A DNA stretch of 47,233 nucleotides from Syntrophomonadaceae bacterium (GCA_007135125.1 SLJK01000050.1:1-47233); one strand, 5' to 3'; positions 8,191 through 17,166 are shown, numbered from the stretch's first letter. Notes: a model not told the origin generated them from the sequence alone. Program-made: numbers and translations.

Positions 8191-8216
8191 AAGTGGCCAG
8201 AAGGCCACTTTTTTTT
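8191..8216 (+). terminator. Intrinsic terminator upstream of walR
   Basis: AAGTGGCC (8191-8198), loop AGAA, GGCCACTT (8203-8210) and an uninterrupted T-run to 8216. This is a strong Rho-independent terminator. It may end the purA transcript, or act as an attenuator in the walR leader if the walR promoter lies at the WalR box. Confidence 0.85.
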
Positions 8217-8312
8217 GTCCTTCTTTTTTTAGAATCTTTCGCCCTGTTGCAGGAGTTCGGCAGATATGGACGAAATAATTATGGTAAGTAACGAAGCAGG
8301 GGGCCGATTAAA

Positions 8313-8999
8313 CTGAAAGAGAAGATTCTGGTAGTAGATGATGAGAAGCCTATTGCAGAAATACTGGAATATAACTTAAAAGAAGAGGGATTTCTGGTTG
8401 TAATGGCTTATAATGGTGAAGAGGCTTTGCGCCTGGCCTTTGAAGAAAAGCCGGACCTGATCTTGTTGGATATAATGCTTCCTCTACTGGATGGTTTTAA
8501 TGTTTGCAAACGTATTAGAGAAAAGATGGATGTCCCCATAATTATGCTTACTGCCAAAGAAGCTGAAGTAGATAAAGTGCTTGGTTTGGAGCTGGGAGCT
8601 GATGATTACGTTACCAAGCCATTTAGCGCAAGAGAAATAATAGCCCGTATTAAAGCGACTTTGCGGCGCACGAAAATGCAGGACCGCGAATCAGAAATTT
8701 TAACTTGCGGTGAACTGGTACTGGATAGGGGTAGAATGGAGCTTTTTAAAGGTTCTGCGCAGATAGAGCTAACTTACAGGGAATTCACTCTCGTTGCTTT
8801 TTTGCTACAAAATGCTGGCTACGTTTTCAGCAGGGAAAAACTGCTGGAAGAAGTATGGGGCTATGATTACATTGGCGATTTGCGAACTGTGGATGTAACA
8901 GTGCGCAGGTTGCGTGAAAAGATTGAGGATGATCCGGGTAATCCGATATATATTTGTACCAGGCGTGGAGCCGGTTATTATCTGAGGAGGCCGTCCTGA
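8313..8999 (+). CDS. walR: Response regulator WalR (YycF), apparent CTG start
   Basis: An OmpR/PhoB-family regulator of cell-wall homeostasis, 228 residues from CTG at 8313. The receiver has acidic pair D9-D10, phospho-acceptor D53 (LLDIMLP), T80 and K102 (DDYVTKPF). The winged-helix effector ends GAGYYLRRP. From the first ATG (8403) the protein would lose 30 residues including D9/D10, so the real start is upstream. CTG at 8313 aligns with Met1 of Bacillus WalR (KEKILVVDDEKPIAEILEYN) and has the SD AGGGGG (8298-8303) 9 nt away. The only other in-frame choice before the stop at 8289 is ATT at 8307. Its stop overlaps the walK ATG. Confidence 0.9.
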   Translation: MKEKILVVDDEKPIAEILEYNLKEEGFLVVMAYNGEEALRLAFEEKPDLILLDIMLPLLDGFNVCKRIREKMDVPIIMLTAKEAEVDKVLGLELGADDYVTKPFSAREIIARIKATLRRTKMQDRESEILTCGELVLDRGRMELFKGSAQIELTYREFTLVAFLLQNAGYVFSREKLLEEVWGYDYIGDLRTVDVTVRRLREKIEDDPGNPIYICTRRGAGYYLRRPS

Positions 9000-10831
9000 T
9001 GAGTGTCGGCATGCAGGGGAAAATTGTCCTGCTCTATTCTCTGCTGATTTTGTTTGCCATGCAAGTGAGCGGAGTTTATTTGGTTAATTCATTAGAAGAT
9101 TTTTACTTGCGCAACTATTCTTCTCAGCAGCTTTCTCAGGCAGAACTTATGGGAAGTTTCATGCGACGCTACCTGGCAGAGGGGGAAGAGCAGAAAGAAT
9201 ATATCTCCTCTCTTATTACTGAATTTGGTGGTGGTACTCCGGACACGGAAACGATAGTTTTGGACCGTTACGGTCGGCTGCTGGGAGGTGCGGAGCAGAG
9301 CTATCTGTCTTTACCGAGAGAACGTGTAATCCAGGATGATATTCTTCTGGCCCTGGCCGGGAATACGGTGGAGGCAATACGTGTTGAACCAGAAACGGGG
9401 ATGCGCAATTATTTTTTGGCCCTGCCTGTTAAAGATGGTTCAGCTGTGGAAGGCGTTATATTCGTGAGAGGATCCCTGGAAGATATTTACCTTAAACTTC
9501 ACGAGATTAAAATGATGCTTATTACCGGCTGGAGTATTGTGCTGGGGATTGCCATAGTGGTTAGTTTTATGTTGACAAGAACCATTACCAGGCCGATCCG
9601 GGAGGTGACTTCCAGGGCGGCGGCCATGGCCGATGGTGACTTCTCACAGCTGATAGAGGTGCGCTCCGAGGACGAAATCGGTGAACTGGGTGGGATGTTT
9701 AACTTTTTAACCTCTCAATTGCAGGACACCTTAAGTGCCATATCCGGGGAAAAGAATAAAGTGGAAGCCATCTTGAATTATATGACCGATGGCATAATTG
9801 CTTTTAATAACGAGAAAAAGGTTATCCACCTAAATCCGGCCGCAGAGACCGTGCTATCCTGGGTTGGTGTTTCCCCTGGCGAAGGTATGTCCGGGGAGAT
9901 GATTTTGGGTAATTTTTTTGATCGTGAGGAACTTGAGAAATTGCTAAGCAGCAGGGAACCTACTACCAGGGAAGTGCATCTGAAAGAGCCCTATGAAAAG
10001 ACGTTACAGATTCATTTCGCACCTTTTGAGGAAAAAGAACGGCAAAAAGGGATGCTGGTAGTTCTGCATGATTTTACCAGAGAAAGGGCTTATGCCCGTA
10101 TGCAAGAAGAGTTTGCAGCCAATGTTTCTCATGAGTTGCGAACACCCTTGACCACTATCAAAAACTATGTTGAAACTCTCTTAAATGGTGCACAGGATAA
10201 TGTAGAGGTAAGGGAACGTTTTTTGCATGTGGTGGACAACGAGACTGAACGAATGGTGAAATTGATTAAAGATCTTTTAATCCTTTCCCAGATTGATTAC
10301 CAGGAAGCAAGATGGTTGAAGGAAAATATCGATATTTCCGTGGTAGTAGAGGAAGTTATTGAGCAGGTAGAGATGGAAAGCAAAGCTAAAGAAATCGACC
10401 TTGCTGTCAAGATTCCCCACGAAAGAATAACTGTGTATCTTGATAAGGATAAGATAAGGCAGGTGCTGTTGAACCTGCTAAGCAATGCACTGAAGTTTAC
10501 CCCGTACGGCGGAAAAATCGAGATAAAAACCTTCCAGAAAGATGGTTACGTCCATATTTCCGTCTGCGATAACGGGGTAGGTATTCCCATTGATGAGAAG
10601 GAACGTGTTTTCGATCGTTTTTACCGGGTGGATAAGACCCGCTCCCGAGATTCCGGAGGTACAGGGTTGGGTCTTTCGATTGCCAAGCAGATTGTAGAGG
10701 CTCATGGGGGAAGCATATTTTTGGAGAGCAAACCTGGTGAGGGGACAGAGGTTACTTTTTCCCTGCCTCTTTTTATATCCAGAGACGATGAATCTTTAGC
10801 TACATCTTCATATATAGAAGTCCCGCCTTAA
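8999..10831 (+). CDS. walK: Sensor histidine kinase WalK (YycG)
   Basis: A 610-residue membrane kinase, the partner of WalR. TM1 is about residues 8-30, followed by an extracellular sensor domain (about 31-172), TM2 (about 173-192), HAMP (193-245), PAS (about 255-360), HisKA with phospho-acceptor H378 in NVSHELRTPL, and a HATPase domain with N-box LLNLLSNALKFTP, G1 DNGVGIP and G2 GGTGLGLSI. Length equals Bacillus WalK (611). The ATG at 8999 overlaps the walR stop (TGATG) and has the SD GAGGAGG 8 nt upstream, so the two are translationally coupled. Confidence 0.95.
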   Translation: MSVGMQGKIVLLYSLLILFAMQVSGVYLVNSLEDFYLRNYSSQQLSQAELMGSFMRRYLAEGEEQKEYISSLITEFGGGTPDTETIVLDRYGRLLGGAEQSYLSLPRERVIQDDILLALAGNTVEAIRVEPETGMRNYFLALPVKDGSAVEGVIFVRGSLEDIYLKLHEIKMMLITGWSIVLGIAIVVSFMLTRTITRPIREVTSRAAAMADGDFSQLIEVRSEDEIGELGGMFNFLTSQLQDTLSAISGEKNKVEAILNYMTDGIIAFNNEKKVIHLNPAAETVLSWVGVSPGEGMSGEMILGNFFDREELEKLLSSREPTTREVHLKEPYEKTLQIHFAPFEEKERQKGMLVVLHDFTRERAYARMQEEFAANVSHELRTPLTTIKNYVETLLNGAQDNVEVRERFLHVVDNETERMVKLIKDLLILSQIDYQEARWLKENIDISVVVEEVIEQVEMESKAKEIDLAVKIPHERITVYLDKDKIRQVLLNLLSNALKFTPYGGKIEIKTFQKDGYVHISVCDNGVGIPIDEKERVFDRFYRVDKTRSRDSGGTGLGLSIAKQIVEAHGGSIFLESKPGEGTEVTFSLPLFISRDDESLATSSYIEVPP

Positions 10832-10853
10832 GTATTTCAGGGAGGTATGTTAT

Positions 10854-12446
10854 TTGTTAGAAAAGGCTAAAACCATTTTGCTGATATTCTTTATTGTTTC
10901 AAGCCTGGTGCTAACATACAGGCTGTGGTTCGGTGGCCCCCACCTGGAAGAAGTGATGCTTCCAAGCTACGAGTATGCTTTCTTTACACCTCCTCCGGAG
11001 CATTCAGAGGTTATCAAGCCTTCCAAGATACTTTACCGTGGAGGAGACGAAGAAGCTCTTTTGTATTACCGTGGTCAGGAAGGCTATGAAGATCTATGGG
11101 ATACTCTTTTAGATTATTTGAAAGACAGTATTCTTGCAAATGGCCTGCAAAATATAAGTGAGGAAGATAAAAACAACCTTATTGATGGGCTATCTACTCA
11201 CGTGCTGGTTTATTTAAACCCTTTTGTTCCGCTGGAGTTTCTGGCGCCTGAAAGGGTTTATGGGGATAACAGGGACACAGAGGTCAAAGAGATAGTTATG
11301 GTAGAAAATGATAGCTCCTGGTATATGTTTTTAAGAACAGAAAATGATAACCTTTTATCTACAGCCCTTCAGTTAGATAACGAGTTTAGAGAAACCGTTT
11401 CTTCCAAACAGGGGCATCTGTACATCCATCTGCCTGATTCCCTTTTTCTTGATATAGAGGGGGATTGTAAGAAGCAGTTGCGTGAACAGTTAGAAGATCA
11501 GCAGGATCAGGAAGAAGCGGAACCGGTGGAAGAGGGGGAAGATGAAGGAGACTCAGAAGAAACAAATAATGACTCCGCTATAGCTGAAGAGAATGAAGAA
11601 GAAAATAATGGTAATAACGGTGCAAAAGATGATGAAGTAAATGAGGCAAATGCGGAAAGTGAAGATGATGAATTGAAGGATGAAGTAGATGAAGTAGAGG
11701 ATGTCCAAGATGAAGAACCCCCTGCTGATTTATGGGAAATTAAGACAGAAGGAAATCTTTATCTTCCCGAAAAGGAGCTTTTGGGGGCGGAGGTAGCTTT
11801 GGAAAAGGAAGATATTCCCGTAGGGGAACTTGTCCAAGCTTTCTTTTTTGACCCCTCCATGGCCAGGCGTATTGAAGAAAGGGACGAGGCCATATTTTTT
11901 ACCGATGGCGAAAAAGGATTGCGCATCTATCCTACAGGACTTGTGGAATATGCTGCCCCTATGCTGGAACGTGGCCTCAGTACCATCTCTTACAGTACTG
12001 CCCTAAAAAAAGCAGCTGAAAGCCAGAGCTTGTATGGCGGTTGGCAGGAAGGAAGTTATCTGGTAGAGTCGCTGAGGACAGAAACTGGCTACAGGTTTAA
12101 ATGGAGCCCGGTCATCAAAGGTCTGCCTCTCGAAGGTGAAAATGCTGGTAGTGAGATGCTGGTCAATGAGCAAGGTATCCCTTATTACAGCAGAAATTTT
12201 TTTGTAGCTAACAATTACAGGGGAAGCATACCTTTTCGGCCTTATGCAGAAGCTCTCTGTGAAGCAATTATCCTTTATAGAGATGAACTTGAAGAGCGCA
12301 GGGCCACCCTTTTATTATTGAAACCTGTTATGTATATTTTAGGTGAAGGGGAAGAACAAAAGGGCGTCCCTGCCTGGAAGGTAATTTTTGAAGAAACGGG
12401 AGCAATATACTTGCATTGGAGAAGCCTTGAGGAGCTTCCCGGATAA
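10854..12446 (+). CDS. yycH: YycH-type regulator of WalRK, with acidic insert
   Basis: A 530-residue protein in the position of yycH. It has an N-terminal membrane anchor (about residues 6-24) and an extracytoplasmic remainder, as expected for the WalK regulators YycH/YycI. Sequence similarity to YycH is weak by eye; assignment rests on context, topology and the YycH-like start (EKAKTILLIFFIVSSLVLTY). Residues about 210-290 are a low-complexity stretch of Glu, Asp and Asn absent from the Bacillus protein (455 residues), which explains most of the extra length. TTG start at 10854 with GGAGG 8 nt upstream. Confidence 0.75.
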   Translation: MLEKAKTILLIFFIVSSLVLTYRLWFGGPHLEEVMLPSYEYAFFTPPPEHSEVIKPSKILYRGGDEEALLYYRGQEGYEDLWDTLLDYLKDSILANGLQNISEEDKNNLIDGLSTHVLVYLNPFVPLEFLAPERVYGDNRDTEVKEIVMVENDSSWYMFLRTENDNLLSTALQLDNEFRETVSSKQGHLYIHLPDSLFLDIEGDCKKQLREQLEDQQDQEEAEPVEEGEDEGDSEETNNDSAIAEENEEENNGNNGAKDDEVNEANAESEDDELKDEVDEVEDVQDEEPPADLWEIKTEGNLYLPEKELLGAEVALEKEDIPVGELVQAFFFDPSMARRIEERDEAIFFTDGEKGLRIYPTGLVEYAAPMLERGLSTISYSTALKKAAESQSLYGGWQEGSYLVESLRTETGYRFKWSPVIKGLPLEGENAGSEMLVNEQGIPYYSRNFFVANNYRGSIPFRPYAEALCEAIILYRDELEERRATLLLLKPVMYILGEGEEQKGVPAWKVIFEETGAIYLHWRSLEELPG

Positions 12447-12488
12447 GGCCTCAAATACTATTCAGTTTATATTAATGGTGGTGAAATA

Positions 12489-13391
12489 ATGGATCTTTCC
12501 AGGGCCAAAACAGTCCTGATCTTTACCTTTTTGTTTTTAAATATCTTTCTTCTTTACCATATCCTGGAAGAGGAGGCAGGTACCTCTGACTTCTTTAGCC
12601 AGGAGGAACACGTTACCGGGCTGGAAGAGGCTTTGGAAGAAGCAGATCTGGTGCTGGATATAACCCTTCCTCGAGGGGGTATGAGGTGTGCTTATCTTGT
12701 AGTAGAACCGTGGAGAATAGAAGAGGAAATGCTTATTACTGAGCTTTGGAATGCTCTTGAAGACGAGGAGAGACCTTTCCCTGAAGTGGCAAAAAATATT
12801 GATAGTGCTCAGGGTGAAACCGATTCAGAAATAACAATATACCAATTTGGCAATTATGAGCTCGCTGTAAGCGAAGAGGGATCACTATCGTTTAAAAGGC
12901 TAAGCTTTCCGTCCTCCGGAGAAGAATATATGGAAACAGAAAATATTGAGGAAGATTATATGGAACTGGCCGGAGAGTTTATAGAACAGATCTCTTTTTT
13001 GCAAGGTTTTAGCCATGACTTCTACCAGCAAAGAGAGGGACAGGTAATTATTTATTATGCACAGGAGTTTGAAGGTTTTCCACTTTACACCGGATATCTG
13101 CAGCTATTTATGAGTAATGGCCATATCGAAGCATTTCACCTATATCGCTTGCAGCCCAGAGAGTTTGCACAGCAGACCAGAGAAATTATCCCTCCTTCTA
13201 CCGCGCTGCTTCGTTTTCTGGAGGAATATAGTGGCGGCTTTGCAGGAGCAGAGATTCTTGAATTTTCTTTGGGTTATTACAGCCAAAAATATGACGCTGA
13301 CAGGTGGGAAATTCCTCCTGCATGGAGGATTCGACTGAGTAATGACGAATTATATTATATTAACGCTTTTACCGGTTCTCTCGAACGTTAG
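12489..13391 (+). CDS. yycI: YycI-type regulator of WalRK
   Basis: A 300-residue protein with one N-terminal membrane helix (AKTVLIFTFLFLNIFLLYHI, about 6-25) and an acidic extracytoplasmic domain. YycI opens the same way in Bacillus (a DWS/DLS-x-AK-type start before the helix) and forms a ternary complex with YycH and WalK in the membrane. The C-terminal half contains a YycI-like segment (ItYYAQEFEGFPLYTGYLQLF, shown here as YYAQEFEGFPLYTGYLQLF) and ends YYINAFTGSLER. ATG 12489 with the SD GGTGGTGA. 42 bp after yycH, same operon. Confidence 0.8.
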   Translation: MDLSRAKTVLIFTFLFLNIFLLYHILEEEAGTSDFFSQEEHVTGLEEALEEADLVLDITLPRGGMRCAYLVVEPWRIEEEMLITELWNALEDEERPFPEVAKNIDSAQGETDSEITIYQFGNYELAVSEEGSLSFKRLSFPSSGEEYMETENIEEDYMELAGEFIEQISFLQGFSHDFYQQREGQVIIYYAQEFEGFPLYTGYLQLFMSNGHIEAFHLYRLQPREFAQQTREIIPPSTALLRFLEEYSGGFAGAEILEFSLGYYSQKYDADRWEIPPAWRIRLSNDELYYINAFTGSLER

Positions 13392-13445
13392 TAAATAAGT
13401 GATAGAAATGCAACCTATTCCAAAGAGATTTAAGGAGGCACATAT

Positions 13446-14714
13446 TTGTCTGAGAAGCTATTGATTACCGGGAAACAAACGATCAAGGGCCGGGTAAAAG
13501 TTAACGGCGCCAAAAATGCAGCTGTTGCTATTTTGCCGGCAGCTTTACTAACTGAAGGCCAGGGGGTCATAAGTAACTTGCCCAGGATAACCGATATCCA
13601 CATGCTGGTAGAAATTCTATCTGCCCTGGGTGCTGATATCTCTTTCAATAAGGAAGGGAGCCTGGTAGTAAATTCTGCTGGAGTTAATAGGTTTGACCCT
13701 CCTCCTCAGTTGGTTAACAGGCTGAGAGCTTCTTATTACTTGATGGGTAGTTTACTAGGACGTTTCAAGCAAGTTGAAATTCCCATGCCCGGTGGTTGTG
13801 ACCTGGGACCGCGCCCTATCGATCAGCATATCAAGGGTTTTTCAGCACTGGGTGCACAGGTGGAAATGGAGCGAGGCATGGTCATACTTAAAGCCAAAAA
13901 ATTGACGGGGGCGCATATATATTTAGACGTAATTAGCGTGGGAGCGACGATAAACATAATGCTGGCCGCGGTTTTGGCAGAAGGGAAAACAGTTATCGAA
14001 AATGTGGCCAGGGAACCTGAAATTGTGGACGTGGCCAATTTTTTGAATGCCATGGGTGCACATGTTGTAGGTGCCGGAACCGATGTTATTAAGATCCAGG
14101 GTGTTAAGGAGCTGGGCGGGGTGGAGCATAATGTTATCCCTGACCGCATTGAAGCAGGTACCTTTATGATTGCTGCTGCTGCCACGGGAGGAGAAGCAGT
14201 AATTGAAGAGGTGATACCAAAACACCTGGATTCTATAATAGCAAAATTAAGGGAAGTGGGAAAGGAATTAGAGGTTGGGCCTGACTGGATCAAGGTTATG
14301 GCCAATAATCCCTTTTACCCCTTGGATCTTAAAACATTTCCTTATCCAGGATTTCCTACTGATCTGCAGCCCCCTGTTATGGTGCTGTTAACCATGGCTC
14401 CGGGGCTTAGTTTCATTACCGAGAATGTTTTTGAAAGGCGTTTCAGGCACGTGGATGAACTGTGTAAAATGGGAGCCAAGATTAAACTGGAAGGACGAAC
14501 TGCTATTATTGAGGGTGGGCACGAACTGACAGGTGCTTCTGTACAAGCCGGCGATCTCCGGGGAGGGGCAGCATTTATTATCGCCGGGCTTATCTCTGAA
14601 GGGGAAACTTATCTGGATGGCCTGGAGCATATAGATCGGGGGTATGAAAGAATAGAAGAGCGTTTTTCTGGGTTAGGGGTCAAGCTGCAACGAATTACTT
14701 CTGAAAAACCATGA
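13446..14714 (+). CDS. murA: UDP-N-acetylglucosamine 1-carboxyvinyltransferase
   Basis: A 422-residue EPSP-synthase-fold enzyme that transfers enolpyruvate from PEP to UDP-GlcNAc, the first committed step of peptidoglycan synthesis. K23-N24 (NGAKNAA) and catalytic C118 in PGGCDLGPRP are present. The Cys, rather than Asp, predicts fosfomycin sensitivity. TTG start at 13446 with AAGGAGG 8 nt upstream. Its place directly after yycI puts wall-precursor synthesis in the walRK transcription unit, an arrangement seen in several Clostridia. Confidence 0.96.
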   Translation: MSEKLLITGKQTIKGRVKVNGAKNAAVAILPAALLTEGQGVISNLPRITDIHMLVEILSALGADISFNKEGSLVVNSAGVNRFDPPPQLVNRLRASYYLMGSLLGRFKQVEIPMPGGCDLGPRPIDQHIKGFSALGAQVEMERGMVILKAKKLTGAHIYLDVISVGATINIMLAAVLAEGKTVIENVAREPEIVDVANFLNAMGAHVVGAGTDVIKIQGVKELGGVEHNVIPDRIEAGTFMIAAAATGGEAVIEEVIPKHLDSIIAKLREVGKELEVGPDWIKVMANNPFYPLDLKTFPYPGFPTDLQPPVMVLLTMAPGLSFITENVFERRFRHVDELCKMGAKIKLEGRTAIIEGGHELTGASVQAGDLRGGAAFIIAGLISEGETYLDGLEHIDRGYERIEERFSGLGVKLQRITSEKP

Positions 14715-14723
14715 AATATGTGA

Positions 14724-14745
14724 AATTATTTCCCGGGAAATAATT
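14724..14745. repeat. 22-bp perfect palindrome between murA and htrA
   Basis: AATTATTTCCC (14724-14734) is followed at once by its exact reverse complement (14735-14745), then AATTTT. It could be a weak terminator for the walR-murA operon, with a 9-bp stem and 4-nt loop as RNA, or a dyad operator just upstream of the htrA promoter. Confidence 0.55.
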
Positions 14746-14757
14746 AATTTTCCGGGT

Positions 14758-14786
14758 TTGAGTTGTTTTTGTTAATGTGTTATATT
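14758..14786 (+). promoter_or_regulatory. Promoter of htrA
   Basis: TTGAGT (14758-14763), 17-bp spacer, TATATT (14781-14786), about 70 bp before the htrA ATG. Sigma-A type by eye. I did not find a clear WalR or CssR dyad overlapping it. Confidence 0.5.
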
Positions 14787-14859
14787 GTACCCATCCTTGT
14801 GTTGATCTGCATGTGCAAAGATTAATATTGGGAGGGCTTAGTTAAGCGGGGTGTAAAAG

Positions 14860-16035
14860 ATGGATTATCGCCATAACGATTTTGGAGGGCGGAGGAGAAA
14901 TACATCTTTTTGGAAAGGTTTATTTCTGGGTATTGCTGTGGGTAGTTTGCTGCTCGCTATTTTTTTCTTTTATTTTGCAGGCGTCATTATTTCGCAGGTT
15001 AACAGCAGTGAGGCCCAAGCACCTCCGGCTGTGGAAGAGAACACTGCCAACCGTGGAGAGGAGAGCCCGGATGTTCCCCTGGAGGCCAGGGAATACTACC
15101 TGGCTGTGGTGGAAGCTGCTGAGTCGGTTACACCTTCCGTGGTAGGAATAAGTAATTACGGTATGGTTTATGATTTTTGGGGTAGAGGTCAGGAGCAGGA
15201 GAGGGGAACCGGTTCCGGAGTTATCATTGATTCAAGTGGCTTGATTGTTACCAACTACCATGTGATCGAAGGAGCCGAAGAGCTTGTCGTGACCAAGGGC
15301 TCGGGCGAGGAATACCCTGCCGAAATTATCGGCTCTGATCCTCCAACAGATCTGGCTGTATTAAAAATTGATGAGGAAAATTTACCGGCAGCAGAATTGG
15401 ACGACTCTGATAACCTGCGCCCCGGGGAGCCTGCTATTGCAATTGGTAATCCGCTGGGGCTTGATTTTCAGCAAACCATTACCCAGGGGGTTATCAGTGC
15501 CAGCAACCGTTCTATTACTATCCAGGGTCAAAAGTTTACTTTTATCCAGACTGATGCTGCGATAAATGAGGGTAACAGCGGAGGCCCCCTGGTTAACATT
15601 TACGGTAAAGTTATCGGAATAAACACAGCCAAAATTGGGATGCCTGGGGTGGAAGGAATGGGGTTTGCCATTCCCAGCAATAAAGTACGCGAGGTTACCA
15701 CTGAGCTGATAGAAGAAGGAAGAGTAAGCAGACCTTGGATGGGGGTCAATATTACGGATATATCTCCCATGGACGCCCAACGCTTTGAGCTGGACATTGA
15801 AGAAGGTGTACTGGTAACAGAAGTTGTTCCTAACAGTCCTGCCCAAGCTGCCGGTATGCAGCCCTTGGACGTAATTGTGGCCATTAATGATAGGGAGATC
15901 AAAGAGGCCAGCGAACTGCAGCATACTATCTACGAGTACAGTATTGGACAGAACATAGAGGTGACCTTGCTGCGGGAAAGTGAAGAAATTGTATTGCCTG
16001 TAACTTTAGATGAAATGCCAGAGAATATTAATTAA
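14860..16035 (+). CDS. htrA: Membrane-anchored HtrA/DegP-type serine protease (YycK/HtrC)
   Basis: A 391-residue S1C protease for extracytoplasmic protein quality control. A positively charged N-terminus (RRRNTSFWKG) leads to a single membrane helix (about 21-45) and a Pro/Glu-rich linker. The trypsin-like domain has triad H134 (TNYHVIEG), D164 (DPPTDLAVLK) and S240 (NEGNSGGPLV), followed by one PDZ domain (about 285-385, PNSPAQAAGMQPLDVI). The ATG at 14860 has a weak SD (GGGGTG). It has its own promoter and ends in a strong terminator, so it can be expressed apart from walR-murA. Confidence 0.95.
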   Translation: MDYRHNDFGGRRRNTSFWKGLFLGIAVGSLLLAIFFFYFAGVIISQVNSSEAQAPPAVEENTANRGEESPDVPLEAREYYLAVVEAAESVTPSVVGISNYGMVYDFWGRGQEQERGTGSGVIIDSSGLIVTNYHVIEGAEELVVTKGSGEEYPAEIIGSDPPTDLAVLKIDEENLPAAELDDSDNLRPGEPAIAIGNPLGLDFQQTITQGVISASNRSITIQGQKFTFIQTDAAINEGNSGGPLVNIYGKVIGINTAKIGMPGVEGMGFAIPSNKVREVTTELIEEGRVSRPWMGVNITDISPMDAQRFELDIEEGVLVTEVVPNSPAQAAGMQPLDVIVAINDREIKEASELQHTIYEYSIGQNIEVTLLRESEEIVLPVTLDEMPENIN

Positions 16036-16059
16036 GAGTAAATTTGCGGTAAATCTGGC

Positions 16060-16092
16060 GGGGCAGGAATTCTTTTCCTGCCCCGGTTTTTG
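16060..16092 (+). terminator. Intrinsic terminator after htrA
   Basis: GGGGCAGGAA (16060-16069), loop TTCTT, TTCCTGCCCC (16075-16084), then GG and a T5 run: a perfect 10-bp stem. Confidence 0.85.
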
Positions 16093-16116
16093 TGATAGGA
16101 AGGGATGATTAAGGGC

Positions 16117-17079
16117 ATGGCAGTAGTTTTTATATTTATCGATGGTATTGGCCTGGGCAGCGCTAGCAGCAGTAATCCGTTTTGCACGGCTGATACTCCA
16201 TTTTTTTCTAAAATACTGGAGGGAAACTCCCTCTGTATTGAGGCTGCCGATAAAGATTATCGGACCTTTTCCCTTTTGGCTTTGGATGCTACCCTGGGCG
16301 TGGAGGGTCTTCCGCAGAGTGCAACCGGACAAGCAACTCTTTTCACGGGGGAGAATGCCCCTTCCCTGTTGGGCTACCATCTACACGGCTTTCCTAACCG
16401 GGAGTTACAAGAGCTGTTGAAAGAAAAAGGCATGTTCAAGCGTTTGAGGGAACGTTTTTTGAATGCAACTTTTGCCAATGCGTTTAGGCCTTTTATTTTT
16501 GACGAACTTAAAGAGGGTTTTAAGGGGAGTTATTCTTGTTCTACCCTGGTCAATTATTATGCTGGCCTACCTTTCCGCAGCCTTCACGATTTGCAAGAGG
16601 GTCGCGCTGTATATATGGATATCACTAACAGGCTTCTGCCAGAAATGGGATTTGAAATAGCGGCTGTCACACCACAGCAGGCAGGTGAAAGATTGGCGAG
16701 TATATCTCGGGATTACCACCTGACCTTTTATGAACATTTTATAACTGATATTGCCGGGCACAAGGGTGTACCCGCTGAAGCAGAAGAAGCGGTAAAGACC
16801 CTGGATGCTTTCTTGGCGGCTGTTGCCGCCAGTATGGATCTGCAAAACGATACCCTGCTGATAACCAGTGACCATGGGAACTTGGAGAATACCAGGGACA
16901 GGGTGCATACTTATAATCCTGTCCCAGCCCTAATAGCAGGGAAGGACCGCAAGCGGGCAACGTTTTTTCTGGGGAAACAAAAAGATATTTGTGGGGTTTT
17001 CCCCGCTCTGCAAGATATATTATTAACGCTGAATAGCTCTCTAACAACTCCTGCCAGTTTTCACAATAGACAACCGTAA
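16117..17079 (+). CDS. Alkaline-phosphatase-superfamily metalloenzyme (phosphomutase-like)
   Basis: A protein of about 320 residues with the metal-binding layout of the alkaline phosphatase / phosphoglycerate mutase / phosphopentomutase superfamily: FIDGIGLG at the N-terminus (first metal Asp), LPQSATGQATLFTG (nucleophile Ser/Thr region, as in iPGM), TDIAGHKG, and SDHGNLEN near the C-terminus. It lacks the full length of iPGM (about 510) and the cap of DeoB, so the substrate is unknown. An ATG at 16105 directly abuts the SD AGGAAGGG, so ATG 16117 is preferred. It lies between htrA and rlmH. Confidence 0.7.
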   Translation: MAVVFIFIDGIGLGSASSSNPFCTADTPFFSKILEGNSLCIEAADKDYRTFSLLALDATLGVEGLPQSATGQATLFTGENAPSLLGYHLHGFPNRELQELLKEKGMFKRLRERFLNATFANAFRPFIFDELKEGFKGSYSCSTLVNYYAGLPFRSLHDLQEGRAVYMDITNRLLPEMGFEIAAVTPQQAGERLASISRDYHLTFYEHFITDIAGHKGVPAEAEEAVKTLDAFLAAVAASMDLQNDTLLITSDHGNLENTRDRVHTYNPVPALIAGKDRKRATFFLGKQKDICGVFPALQDILLTLNSSLTTPASFHNRQP

Positions 17080-17166
17080 AAGCTTTGTTTTGCCGGCAGG
17101 TGGATGCATATGGCAGGAAACCATATTTCAGGCCATTAACCCGTAATTTAGCACATTTCAGGCGAG

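Noticed and set aside
13823-14305. 160-codon open frame on the minus strand inside murA
   Set aside because: It is antisense to a complete murA, has no SD and has the composition expected of a shadow frame.
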